From assembly GCA_027021615.1 (NCBI GenBank), contig JALUTY010000107.1, positions 22,534 through 86,533 on the forward strand: 64,000 bases of DNA, in the 5' to 3' direction. The stretch's first letter is position 1; every line of letters starts with the position of its first letter. Below the pieces are notes generated by a model. That model was not told the DNA's origin. It did no database searches and was given only the letters and a program-made list of their open reading frames with translations. The stretch is from a bacterium (GTDB lineage: Bacteria; Desulfobacterota; Deferrisomatia; Deferrisomatales; Deferrisomataceae). Positions 18,026 to 25,776 of this stretch are shown in pieces. Both the position numbers and the translations under genes were made by a program.

Positions 18026-19123
18026 TCAGTCGGGCAGGGCTCCCCCCGAGTTCAGGAGGACCGCCCGCTCGAAGTCCGACGGGTTCGTGGCGGCCGACCG
18101 AGCCGTCTCGAACGAGATCACCCCCCGGGCGTACAGGTCCATCAGGTGCTGGTCGAAGCTCTGGGTGCCGTAGGTGTCCCGGCCGGCCTCGAGCACGTCC
18201 TTGATCTCGTGGGTCTTCAACGGATCCTTGATGCACTCCTCAATATGCTTGGTCATTCGCAGGATCTCCAGGGCGGCCACCCGGCCCCGGGTGTCCTTTC
18301 GGGGCAGGAGCCGCTGGCTCACTGTGGCCTTGAGGTTCTCGGCCAGCCGGATCCGCACCATGTTCTGCTCGGCCGAGGGGAACACGCTGATCAGCCGGCC
18401 CACGGTCTTGGCCGCGTCGGTGGTGTGGACCGTGCTGAACACCAGGTGCCCCGTCTCGGCCGCCCGCAGGGCGATGTCGATCGTCTCGGTATCGCGCATC
18501 TCGCCCACCAGAATGATGTCCGGGTCCTGGCGCAATGCCGCCCGGAGGGCCTTGTTGAAGTCGGGGGTGTCGAGCCCGATCTCTCGCTGGCTCACCGAGC
18601 TCCTCCTGTTTTTGTGGATGAACTCGATGGGGTCCTCGATGGTGAGGATGTGGCACCGCTTGTGCTCGTTGATGTGATCGATGAGCGCGGCCAGGGTAGA
18701 GCTCTTCCCGCTGCCCGTGACCCCGGTGATCAGCACCAGGCCTCGCTCCTCCATGGCGATCTCCTTGAGCACCGGCGGGAGCCCCAACCCGTCGAGGGTG
18801 GGAACCTCGAGCGGGATCACCCGCAGAATCACGGCGAAGGTGTTGCGCTGGCGGTACACGTTGACCCGAAACCGCCCCACGCCGTTCACCGAGTAGGACC
18901 CGTCCCACTCCCGGATCGCTTCCACGTCCACCGGGGGGTGGGCCCCTGCCACGATGGCCTCCACCACGGCCCGGGTGTCCTGGGGCGTGAGCAGGGGGCT
19001 CTTCACCTCCTGGAGCACCCCGTTGACCCGGAACAGCACCGGGGTGCTCACCTTGAGGTGGATGTCGCTGGCCCCGGCCTTCATGGCCGCGGCCAACACT
19101 TTGTGAAAGGTGTCTCGCTCCAT
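18026..19123 (-). CDS. pilT: Twitching motility ATPase PilT
   Basis: Hexameric ATPase that retracts type IV pili. ATG at 19123 opens with a typical PilT N-domain (AAAMKAGASDIHLKVSTPVLFRVNG is interrupted by no stop). The Walker A motif is GVTGSGKSST, the Asp box HILTIEDPIEFIH, Walker B GEMRDTETIDIAL and the His box HTTDAAKTV, ending in the AIRNLI-like C-terminal region and a short tail GGALPD. Length 365 matches the family. A long upstream in-frame extension is antisense to other genes and is not real. It lies 20 nt after a small zinc-ribbon gene on the same strand; no other pilus genes are in the window. Confidence 0.94.
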   Translation of the reverse strand: MERDTFHKVLAAAMKAGASDIHLKVSTPVLFRVNGVLQEVKSPLLTPQDTRAVVEAIVAGAHPPVDVEAIREWDGSYSVNGVGRFRVNVYRQRNTFAVILRVIPLEVPTLDGLGLPPVLKEIAMEERGLVLITGVTGSGKSSTLAALIDHINEHKRCHILTIEDPIEFIHKNRRSSVSQREIGLDTPDFNKALRAALRQDPDIILVGEMRDTETIDIALRAAETGHLVFSTVHTTDAAKTVGRLISVFPSAEQNMVRIRLAENLKATVSQRLLPRKDTRGRVAALEILRMTKHIEECIKDPLKTHEIKDVLEAGRDTYGTQSFDQHLMDLYARGVISFETARSAATNPSDFERAVLLNSGGALPD

Positions 19124-19143
19124 AGGGAATGCCGCTCCTCGGC

Positions 19144-19365
19144 TCAGTGGTCTCCAGTCAAAGGCCGCATCGGCGCCGGCAACCCTCGCACGAACCACTC
19201 CGGGATCGTCGCCTGCTGCTGCAGGGATCGGCAGGCCGGGCACAAGGTGACCCAGAGCCGCTCGGTTCCAGAGGCCCGCACGAAGGTGATAAGCTCTCCG
19301 TGTCCGCATCGGGGGCAGGAGTTGGGCTGGGGGCTGACACGGATCCGGGGGGTCAGAGTGGACAA
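19144..19365 (-). CDS. Small zinc-ribbon-like protein, unknown function
   Basis: A 73-residue protein starting at TTG (19363-19365), chosen because GGAGGA lies 6 nt upstream. It contains one CPRCGHGE knuckle and a second CPAC knuckle 26 residues later, as in a zinc ribbon, followed by a basic/hydrophobic tail. Its stop is 20 nt before the pilT ATG on the same strand, so the two are probably co-transcribed. Not recognised as a named family. A longer frame to 19569 overlaps the divergent cyclodeaminase-like gene and is less likely. Confidence 0.6.
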   Translation of the reverse strand: MSTLTPRIRVSPQPNSCPRCGHGELITFVRASGTERLWVTLCPACRSLQQQATIPEWFVRGLPAPMRPLTGDH

Positions 19366-19441
19366 AGGTATCCTCCGCTGGCGTGGGCACCGGGTGCCCG
19401 ATCGGCCGGCGGAGGGGAAATCTTGAGCGAGGAGACGGTGG

Positions 19442-19927
19442 ATGGGGCAGGGGTCCTGGGGGGAGGGGTTGGGAGAGTGGCTCGGGGCGTTGGCGAACGA
19501 CCGGCCCACGCCGGCCGGCGGGGCGCTGGCCTGGGTCACCCTGGCCGGAGCCGCGGCGCTCGCGGCCAAGCTGGCGGAGCTGAACGGCCGGCACGGTACC
19601 GGCCTGCTGGGCGCTGTCCGGGGCTTCGCCGACGCCGCCCGTCACGACGCCGAAGGGTTCGCCGCGGCCCGCACCCCGGCGGAGCGGGCCGCCTTTCTGG
19701 AGAGGTGCGTGGAGGATCTGGAGGGGGTGGACCGGTTCCTGGCCGAGGTGCGCCAGGCCCGGAAGGGGTGCGGCCGGCCCGGCCTGCGGGCCGACTGGGA
19801 AGCGGTGGAGCGGCTGGCCGAAGCGGCTTGGGAGGTGCTGTGGGAGAACGCGAGGGCCAACGAAGAGGCTTGGGACACCGGGCTGGGAGACCGGCTCCGG
19901 ACGGTCCGGCCTCCGGGGGCGGGGTGA
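19442..19927 (+). CDS. Formiminotransferase-cyclodeaminase-like protein
   Basis: A 161-residue helical protein resembling the cyclodeaminase/cyclohydrolase fold (PF04961). The N-terminal PTPAGGALAWVTLAGAAAL corresponds to the family's PxPGGGS...AALG segment, and helical regions with repeated Ala and Glu follow. It is shorter than most members (about 200 residues) and the GGGS signature is degenerate, so folate activity is uncertain. ATG at 19442 lacks a strong Shine-Dalgarno sequence. It precedes the pseudouridine synthase gene. Confidence 0.6.
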   Translation: MGQGSWGEGLGEWLGALANDRPTPAGGALAWVTLAGAAALAAKLAELNGRHGTGLLGAVRGFADAARHDAEGFAAARTPAERAAFLERCVEDLEGVDRFLAEVRQARKGCGRPGLRADWEAVERLAEAAWEVLWENARANEEAWDTGLGDRLRTVRPPGAG

Positions 19928-20059
19928 GCGGCGGATGGGGGTGCCCCCACGAGGACCGCGGCTCGTGCCTCCGACGGAACGAACCGTGCGAGGCCGGGGC
20001 CGATGGCTGCGTGTTGGAAGAGGCGTTTCGCCGCGGCCGATGAGGTCGGGAGGAGGGCC

Positions 20060-20971
20060 GTGAGGAAGCTCCTGACCCTCACCGGATCCCCCGGGGAGCG
20101 GCTGGACCGGTTCCTGGCCGGGGCGGTGCCGGGCACCAGCCGCCGCCGGGCCAAGCGGTGGGTGGACGCCCGGCGGGTGTGGGTGGACGGCCGGATCGAG
20201 CTCATGGCATCCCGGGTGCTCCGGGGGGGGGAGCGGATCGTGGTGGAGCCGGAGCCTGAACCGGACCCCGGAGAACCGCCTGAGATCCCGGTGGTGTGGG
20301 AGGACGAGCACGCCTTGGCCGTGGACAAGCCGGCCGGAATCCCCTCGGGGCCGACCCGGGACCCCCGCCGGGCCCACGTGCAGAGCGTGATGCAGGCCCG
20401 TTTGGGCCGGCCCTTGGTGCTGGTGCACCGGCTGGACCTCGATACCACCGGCGTGCTGCTCCTCGCCAAGGATCCCGAGACCGGGGCGGCGCTGGCCCGG
20501 CTGTTCCGGGAGCGCGCCGTGAGCAAGACCTACCTTGCTTTGGTCCGGGGCCGACCCCCCAAGGAGTTCCGGGTGGTCTCCCATCTGAGGGAGGGGCACG
20601 GACGGGTCCACGTGGTCCGAGCGGGCGGCCTGCGGTCCGAGACCCGGTTCGAGACCCTGGCCTGGGCCCGGGGGGTGGCCTTGGTGAAGGCCGTGCCCCG
20701 CACGGGACGGATGCACCAGATTCGAGCCCACCTGGCCGGCGAGGGGGTCCCGATCCTGGGTGACCCGGTGTACGGCGGCCCCTCCCGCCTGGGTTCCCGG
20801 ATGGTGGGCCGTCAGATGCTCCACGCGCTTGAGCTGGGGTTCCGCCACCCCCTGTCGGGCCAGACGGTTCGGGTGACGGCTTCGGTGCCCGCCGACCTCC
20901 GGGGGATCGGCCAGGCGTTGCTGGGGCCGGACCGGTGGCGCCGAGCCCTAGCCGCGGCAAGGTCCGGTTAG
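20060..20971 (+). CDS. RluA-family RNA pseudouridine synthase
   Basis: Isomerises specific uridines in rRNA or tRNA. GTG at 20060 was chosen because GGAGGAGGG lies 2-10 nt upstream; an ATG at 20003 has none. An S4-like N-terminal segment (residues 12-65, RLDRFLAG, RRRAKRWVDARRVWVDG) precedes the catalytic domain. The catalytic Asp is in VHRLDLDTTGVLLL. KTYLALV and PRTGRMHQIRAHLA complete the family signatures. About 303 residues, full length. Which RNA position it modifies cannot be read. Its stop overlaps the convergent gene by 4 nt. Confidence 0.9.
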   Translation: MRKLLTLTGSPGERLDRFLAGAVPGTSRRRAKRWVDARRVWVDGRIELMASRVLRGGERIVVEPEPEPDPGEPPEIPVVWEDEHALAVDKPAGIPSGPTRDPRRAHVQSVMQARLGRPLVLVHRLDLDTTGVLLLAKDPETGAALARLFRERAVSKTYLALVRGRPPKEFRVVSHLREGHGRVHVVRAGGLRSETRFETLAWARGVALVKAVPRTGRMHQIRAHLAGEGVPILGDPVYGGPSRLGSRMVGRQMLHALELGFRHPLSGQTVRVTASVPADLRGIGQALLGPDRWRRALAAARSG

Positions 20972-21390
20972 CCGCTAGGGGCTCGGTCCTCCGGGCCGAA
21001 CAACCGGACCTCCTCGGCCCGGAACTCCTGGGCCCGGCGTTCCCATCCGGCCCATCCCTCCATGAGCCGGAGCATGCGGGGATAGGCGGTCACGAAGCCC
21101 ACCCCCCGCACCCGGTGGGGCAGCCGGCAGTGGTGGCACCGCACCAGGATCAACAGGTCGTTGCCCCGGCGGCAGCACCTGCCGAACACGCAGTCCATCT
21201 CTTCCAGCACCCAGGCCGTGCCGCAGGCCGGGCACCGGATCTCGGCGCCCAGCGCCCGCACCCGAAACTCCACCCGGGGCCAGAGCCCCCGGGCGTCGGG
21301 CCGCCAGTCTGCCGGACCGATGCGGTCCATGCCGTCACGGGTCTCCACGACGTACCAGCGCCCTTCAGGGGTCTGGCGGGCCTTTCGCAT
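20968..21390 (-). CDS. Hypothetical protein with zinc-binding cysteine clusters
   Basis: A 140-residue protein with no recognised family. The N-terminus (EGRWYVVETRDGMDRIGPADW) looks like a small beta domain. It is followed by cysteine pairs CPACGTAW, CVFGRCCRRG and CHHCRLPHRV spaced as in a rubredoxin-like or zinc-ribbon fold. The C-terminus is a probable amphipathic helix (RRAQEFRAEEV). It overlaps the pseudouridine synthase end by 4 nt. Codon usage is like its neighbours, supporting a real gene. Confidence 0.6.
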   Translation of the reverse strand: MRKARQTPEGRWYVVETRDGMDRIGPADWRPDARGLWPRVEFRVRALGAEIRCPACGTAWVLEEMDCVFGRCCRRGNDLLILVRCHHCRLPHRVRGVGFVTAYPRMLRLMEGWAGWERRAQEFRAEEVRLFGPEDRAPSG

Positions 21391-21722
21391 GACGGATCTG
21401 CCTGTCAGGGGCCACTCCGCTAGAAGGCTTGAAAACCTGCCGGATTCCCACGCCTTCCAGAAATCACCACGCCTCTCGGCCCACCCACCACGGTCCGGGG
21501 GGCAGGGGGATCCGGGGTCAGAATTCAGAAGTCGGTGGACAGGGAAAAGGCTCTCCGGTGCCTCCAGAGGATCTCCCCATGCCCCGCCTCCGCCTCACCG
21601 TCCGAGCTCCCCGGAAGTTCTCTAGTTTCTAGTCTCTAGCCCGCAGGGGCCTAATGGGGCTTCCCAGCGAAACATCGGCCCGACAGGCGCTTCGGGGCGG
21701 CCTCGGAAGGCCGCCCCGGGGC
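21391..21722. other. Gene-free gap holding repeat pieces
   Basis: No coding signal. At 21621-21639 lies TCTAGTTTCTAGTCTCTAG, a tandem CTAGT/A-type unit that recurs at about 49429-49456 and, inverted, at 41341-41375. A GC-rich hairpin (GGGGCGGCC at 21694-21702 and its complement at 21709-21717) follows the RCKP gene on the minus strand but has no T-run, so it is only a possible terminator. Confidence 0.6.
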
Positions 21723-21836
21723 TCACTTCTGCTCTTTCTTCGTGAACTGCACCGGCTTTTCGCAGGTGGGGCACTTCTTGGGCTTGCAGCGGGAGTCGCG
21801 CTCGTAGCCGCAGTCGGAGCATACCCAGGTCGCCAT
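21723..21836 (-). CDS. RCKP-type rubredoxin-like small protein
   Basis: A 37-residue protein with two zinc/iron knuckles, CSDCGYERDSRCKP and CPTCEKP, and a basic tail. It matches the RCKP-type rubredoxin-like domain named after its RCKP motif. ATG at 21836 follows GAAGGAGGTG. It is too short for most gene finders. Upstream, on the same strand, lies a copy of the mosaic intergenic repeat. Metal binding is inferred from the cysteine spacing; the function is unknown. Confidence 0.88.
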   Translation of the reverse strand: MATWVCSDCGYERDSRCKPKKCPTCEKPVQFTKKEQK

Positions 21837-21881
21837 GGTGCACCTCCTTCATGGGTCGGGTTGTCGGAAGGGGCCGGCAGA

Positions 21882-21913
21882 AACTTCGGTCGTTGGTCGC
21901 CGGTCTGGGGCCT
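21882..21913 (-). repeat. Mosaic intergenic repeat in front of RCKP gene
   Basis: Read on the minus strand: GAAGGCCCCAGACCGGCGACC, then AACGACCGAAGTT. It starts immediately after the hpt stop and ends 45 nt before the RCKP start codon, so it has the same polarity relative to the downstream gene as the dnaJ and folK copies. Confidence 0.75.
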
Positions 21914-22435
21914 TCAAAGGGTCTCGCCCTCCTCCATCACGTAGATTCCGGGCAGGTTCCGGTACCGCTCGTCCAGGTCCAGCCCGTAGCCGATCAGGAA
22001 CCCGGCCTCCAAGCGGAATCCCCGGTAGTGGACCGGGATCTCCGCCTCACGCCGGCCGGTCTTGTCCACCAGCGTGCACACCCTGAGGCTTGCCGGCCCC
22101 TGGGCCTCCAGCTCGTCCAGGAGCTTTGCCAGGGTGGTGCCCGAGTCCACGATCTCCTCCACCACGATCACGTGCTGGCCGCCGATAGGGTCCTTCAGGG
22201 GGATCTTCTCCTCCACCCGTCCGCTCGATTGAGTGGAAGACCCGTAGCTCGAGAGCCGCACAAAGTCCACCGAGCACGGCACCTCGATCTGGCGGACCAG
22301 GTCCGCCAGGAAGATGAACGCTCCCTTCAAAACCCCGATCAGGTGAATTTGATGACCTTTATAGTCTTTGTTAATCTGCTTTGCAAGTTGTACGGTGGCC
22401 TCTCGGATGGCGTGGGGGGAGTAGACGAGTCGCAC
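21914..22435 (-). CDS. hpt: Hypoxanthine phosphoribosyltransferase
   Basis: Purine salvage enzyme converting hypoxanthine or guanine plus PRPP to the nucleotide. The 173 residues include GVLKGAFIFLADLVRQI, the PRPP loop VIVVEEIVDSGTTL and LVDKTGRREAEIPVHYRGF. The start is GTG at 22435 with GAGGTG 5 nt upstream. The 5' part (about 22330-22400, encoding AKQINKDYKGHQIHL) is markedly AT-richer than its surroundings. Confidence 0.93.
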   Translation of the reverse strand: MRLVYSPHAIREATVQLAKQINKDYKGHQIHLIGVLKGAFIFLADLVRQIEVPCSVDFVRLSSYGSSTQSSGRVEEKIPLKDPIGGQHVIVVEEIVDSGTTLAKLLDELEAQGPASLRVCTLVDKTGRREAEIPVHYRGFRLEAGFLIGYGLDLDERYRNLPGIYVMEEGETL

Positions 22436-22537
22436 GGTTCACCTCGGTTGACACGAAAGGGGAAGGGGATACGTTCTCGGGCGGTGCCCAGAGCGCCGGC
22501 GACGGGTTTCTACCACAGCCGAAGGGAGGACTCCACC

Positions 22538-22990
22538 ATGGACGTGCTGGCACGGATCGTGGTTCCCGTGGACTTTTCCCCGTTCTCCAAGCGAGCCCTG
22601 CGGACGGCGCTGCGGCTCGGCCGGACCTGTGGGGCCCAGGTGCACCTGGTGCACGTGGTGCCCGAGTACGACCTTCCGAGCGCGTTCCACATCCGCCTGC
22701 CCGACCGGGAGGAGCTGGAGGCCCGAGTGTCCCGGTGGGCTGGCAAGGCGTTCGACGACTATCTGCGCAGGGAGGGCACGGAAGGGGTTCGGCTGGTCCG
22801 AGCGGTACGCTACGGCAAGCCGGCCAGGACCATCTGCGAGTACGCCACCGAGGTGGGGGCCGACCTGATCCTGATCGCGAGCCACGGCCGCTCCGGGTTC
22901 CAACGGGCCGTGTTCGGGAGCGTGGCCGAGAAGGTGCTCCGGCTGGCCGAGCAGCCGGTGATGATTGTGAAGGGGCCGCCCGAGGCGTGA
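22538..22990 (+). CDS. Universal stress protein (UspA family)
   Basis: A 150-residue Usp. ATG at 22538 follows GGGAGGACTCCACC. The N-terminus is IVVPVDFSPFSKRAL, and the nucleotide-binding signature ASHGRSGFQRAVFGSVAEKV lies near residue 122, followed by PVMIVKG. A longer in-frame extension to 21851 lies antisense to hpt and is not used. The next gene begins 31 nt downstream on the same strand and may be co-transcribed. It is distinct from the Usp at 6.2-6.7 kb. Confidence 0.92.
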   Translation: MDVLARIVVPVDFSPFSKRALRTALRLGRTCGAQVHLVHVVPEYDLPSAFHIRLPDREELEARVSRWAGKAFDDYLRREGTEGVRLVRAVRYGKPARTICEYATEVGADLILIASHGRSGFQRAVFGSVAEKVLRLAEQPVMIVKGPPEA

Positions 22991-23021
22991 GCCGACGGCC
23001 GGGAACGAACAGGAGGGAGCG

Positions 23022-24104
23022 ATGAAGCGGTGGGTGTCCCGGATGGCCGTAGTGGTCGCCTGCCTGGCCGGGGGGTGGGCCGCGGCCATGGTGGGTGAGG
23101 GGCGCTTAGAGCAAAGAATCGGCGAGCCGTTCCCGGACATGGAGTTCCCCGCGCTCCTGGGCTCTGACGACTACCGGGCCCTGGGGCTCGGTCGGGTCTC
23201 GGGACCGTTCCGCCTCTCCGAGATCCCCGGGGCCCTGCTGATCTTGGAGTTTTTCAACCGATACTGCATCACCTGCCAGCGGCAGGCGCCCTACCTGACC
23301 GAGGTGTTTCGCAGGGCCCAGGATGGGGATCTGGCGGGTCGGGTTCGGGTGCTGGCCGTGGGGGTGGGGAACCGCCCCCTCGACTTGCGAAGGTTTCGGC
23401 AGGAGACGGGGGCCATGTACCCCATGGCCGCCGATCCGCTGTTCGAGCGGTGGATGGAGCTGGGCGATCCCGGCGGCACCCCGTTCACCCTGTTCCTGCT
23501 GAAGCGGAAGGAACGATGGGTCCTCGCCGACTTTCACCTGGGTCTCCAGGGCGACACCGAGATCCTGGCACGTGCCCGGGTGATGCTGGAGGGAGGGGTC
23601 GATCTGAGCCGGCGGGTCGTCACCAGCACCCGTTCCGACTTCCATCCTCCCCTCGGGCTGACGCCCGAGGAGAAGGCGGCCAGGGCCCGATCGTTCCTGA
23701 GCCGGGTGGCGGGTCAGTCCGTGGACGTGGAGCGGATCGTGGTGGAAGGGATCGAGGTGTACCGGGCCCGGGAGCCGGGCGGCCCTGGCCTGGACCTGTA
23801 CGCCAGGATCTCGAGCCGGGATCCGGTGTGCGACGTGTGTCACGCCGTGCACTTCCTGCTCGCGTTCGACCGCCGGGGCCGGGTCCGGGGGTTCGAGCCG
23901 ATTCACGTGACCAAGTTCGGAAACGAGCCCTGGAGCCGGGAGGACGCGGAGCGCATGGACCGCATCCTGGCGGGCCGGCCCATGGAGGGGCTCCGGTTCG
24001 ACCCGGACACCGATGCCGTGACCAGCGCCACCATGAGCTCGGCCCTCATCTTTGACGAGGCTCGGCGCACCGCGGCCCTGCTGGCCAAGCTCCCGGGTTC
24101 GTGA
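23022..24104 (+). CDS. Exported redoxin-like protein with CxxCH and FMN-binding-like domain
   Basis: A 360-residue protein with a signal-type N-terminus (residues 5-22). Residues about 33-185 form a TlpA/redoxin-like domain with the dithiol FNRYCITCQRQAPYL. After a linker, the C-terminal part (about 240-355) resembles an FMN_bind domain: it ends in DAVTSATMSSALIFDEA, where the second Thr is the position that takes covalent FMN in RnfG/NqrC-like proteins. Between them, DPVCDVCHAVHF contains a CxxCH that could bind heme c. This three-part combination is unusual. ATG at 23022 follows AGGAGGGAGCG. Function inferred as extracytoplasmic electron transfer. Confidence 0.7.
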   Translation: MKRWVSRMAVVVACLAGGWAAAMVGEGRLEQRIGEPFPDMEFPALLGSDDYRALGLGRVSGPFRLSEIPGALLILEFFNRYCITCQRQAPYLTEVFRRAQDGDLAGRVRVLAVGVGNRPLDLRRFRQETGAMYPMAADPLFERWMELGDPGGTPFTLFLLKRKERWVLADFHLGLQGDTEILARARVMLEGGVDLSRRVVTSTRSDFHPPLGLTPEEKAARARSFLSRVAGQSVDVERIVVEGIEVYRAREPGGPGLDLYARISSRDPVCDVCHAVHFLLAFDRRGRVRGFEPIHVTKFGNEPWSREDAERMDRILAGRPMEGLRFDPDTDAVTSATMSSALIFDEARRTAALLAKLPGS

Positions 24105-24124
24105 GAGGGGCACCCGGGTTGAAC

Positions 24125-25267
24125 CTACTCCCCGTGCACGTCCACGTGGATCACGGCGTCGGCCACCCCGGGGAGGGCCCGCACTGCCTCCTTAATGCGG
24201 TGGGCGATGGCGTGGGCCTCGCGCACCGTGAGTTCGGGGTGTACCTCGATGTCCAGGTTCAGCAGGTACCCCGACTCCAGGGGCACCACCCGGGTGCCGT
24301 GGAGGCCGAGCACCCCGGCCTCGTCCCGGGCCAGGGCCTCGCTCTCGGCCACCACCCGGGACCGGGTCGCGGGGTGGAACAGCCCGCCCTCCCGGGCCCC
24401 TACCGGCTCCACGTGGACCATGGCGTCGCGCACCCCCTTGCCGCCGGCCAGCAGGGCCCGGCGCACCGCCCGGGCCACCTCGTGGCCTTGGGCCACGTTG
24501 AGCTCGGGGTCCACCTCGATCTCCACGTCCACGAGCACGTCCCGTCCCAGGCGGCGGGCCCGTAGGCCGTGGAGGCCCCGCACTCCCTCCACGGCCAGGG
24601 CGGTGCACCGGAGTCGCTCCAAAGTGGAGACCTCCACGCTGGTGTCCACCAGGTCGCGCAGGGCCTGCCAGGTGAGGTCCCATCCCACCTTGGCCACCAG
24701 CAGGCTCACCACCCCGGCCGCGGCCGGGTCGGCCCAGCGCCAGCCCCACCGGGCCCCGGCCACGCCGGCAACGGCGGCCACGGACGACAGCGCGTCGGAG
24801 CGGTGGTGCCAGGCGTTGGCCAGCAGCAGCCGGCTCTCCGTCTCCCGGGCCACCCGGGCGGTCCACCGGTACAGCCCCTCCTTGACCACGATGGACACCG
24901 CCGCGGCCACCAGGGCCAGGAGGCCCGGCGGGCCGTGGGGCGTGGGCTCCCACAGGGAGCGCACGGCGCTGCCCGCCATGGACAGCCCTGCCGCCACGAG
25001 GATCAGCCCCACCGCTCCCGTGGCCAGGGTCTCCACCTTGCCGTGGCCGTAGGGGTGGGAGTCGTCCTCGGGCAGCCGACCGAACCGATAGCCCACCAGC
25101 ACCACCAGGTCGCTGGCCAGGTCCGACAGGCTGTGGAGGGCGTCGGCCACCAGGGCGGAGCTGCGGCCCATAATGCCGGCCGCCATCTTGACCACCACCA
25201 GCACCAGGTTCACCAAGCTGCCGCCCAGGGTGACCCCCTCGCCGGTGCGGAGGAGCGAGGGCAGCAA
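24125..25267 (-). CDS. Cation diffusion facilitator transporter with doubled C-terminal domain
   Basis: An inner-membrane divalent metal/H+ antiporter. The N-terminal half has six hydrophobic segments with metal-site motifs ADALHSLSD and AWHHRSDALSS. The C-terminus carries two successive cytoplasmic dimerisation domains: first GLHGLRARRLGRDVLVDVEIEVDPEL, then GLHGTRVVPLESGYLLNLDIEVHPEL. Most CDF proteins have only one. TTG at 25265-25267 is preferred: it lies after a TATAAC box and a GAGG, whereas the ATG at 25366 overlaps the divergent fmdB-like gene and would add about 33 non-conserved residues. Metal specificity unknown. Confidence 0.85.
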   Translation of the reverse strand: MLPSLLRTGEGVTLGGSLVNLVLVVVKMAAGIMGRSSALVADALHSLSDLASDLVVLVGYRFGRLPEDDSHPYGHGKVETLATGAVGLILVAAGLSMAGSAVRSLWEPTPHGPPGLLALVAAAVSIVVKEGLYRWTARVARETESRLLLANAWHHRSDALSSVAAVAGVAGARWGWRWADPAAAGVVSLLVAKVGWDLTWQALRDLVDTSVEVSTLERLRCTALAVEGVRGLHGLRARRLGRDVLVDVEIEVDPELNVAQGHEVARAVRRALLAGGKGVRDAMVHVEPVGAREGGLFHPATRSRVVAESEALARDEAGVLGLHGTRVVPLESGYLLNLDIEVHPELTVREAHAIAHRIKEAVRALPGVADAVIHVDVHGE

Positions 25268-25358
25268 GGCCGGTTGCCTCGGGCCAGACCCAGTGTTATA
25301 AGATGGCGCCCGTCGGGATCCTGGGGATCCCGTATCTTCGTGTGTCGGAGGTGTCGTC

Positions 25359-25634
25359 ATGCCCATCTACGAGTACCGCTGCGACCGGTGCAACGACGAG
25401 TTCGAGGTGACCCAGAAGATCAGCGACCCGCCCCTGGCCGAGTGCCCCCGCTGCCAGGGGCCGGTGCACAAGCTGATCTCGCAGAGTTCGTTCGTGCTCA
25501 AGGGCTCGGGCTGGTATCTTACCGACTACGCCCGGAAGAAAGAAAAGTCCGGGCAGAAGAAGTCCGAGGCTCCGGCGTGCAGCCAGGCCGGGTCCAAGTC
25601 CTCCTGTTCGTCCTGCGCCGCCTCGGGCGACTGA
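25359..25634 (+). CDS. FmdB-family zinc ribbon protein
   Basis: A 91-residue putative regulatory protein. The N-terminal zinc ribbon is MPIYEYRCDRCNDEFEV with a second knuckle CPRCQG; conserved GSGWYLTDYARK follows, and the tail is Cys/Ser/Lys-rich (CSQAG...CSSCAASGD). ATG at 25359 has GGAGGTG upstream. FmdB proteins were linked to formamidase/amidase regulation, but most are of unknown function. Divergent from the CDF transporter, single-gene unit closed by a terminator. Confidence 0.9.
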   Translation: MPIYEYRCDRCNDEFEVTQKISDPPLAECPRCQGPVHKLISQSSFVLKGSGWYLTDYARKKEKSGQKKSEAPACSQAGSKSSCSSCAASGD

Positions 25635-25660
25635 TCGGCGCCTCGAGCCGGAGACGAGAG

Positions 25661-25682
25661 GGAGCCTGCGGGCTCCTTTTCT
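25661..25682 (+). terminator. Terminator after fmdB-like gene
   Basis: GGAGCC-TGCG-GGCTCC stem-loop followed by TTTTCTTT, 26 nt after the stop codon. Confidence 0.85.
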
Positions 25683-25705
25683 TTATGCTCGCGTCCCCGG
25701 TTTTT

Positions 25706-25734
25706 TTGACTTGCCCCAGGCCGGTTGGTAGCAT
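25706..25734 (+). promoter_or_regulatory. Sigma70-type promoter for dapAB
   Basis: TTGACT (25706-25711), 17-bp spacer, TAGCAT (25729-25734). It leaves a leader of about 35 nt before the dapA ATG. Confidence 0.7.
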
Positions 25735-25776
25735 TCGCGGCCATCGTCAGACGCCACGCGATCAGGAGGTTTTCCC

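Noticed and set aside
25268..25366. ATG start for the CDF transporter at 25366
   Set aside because: It would overlap the divergent fmdB-like start, lacks a ribosome site and adds a non-conserved Pro/Ser-rich leader; TTG at 25267 fits better.
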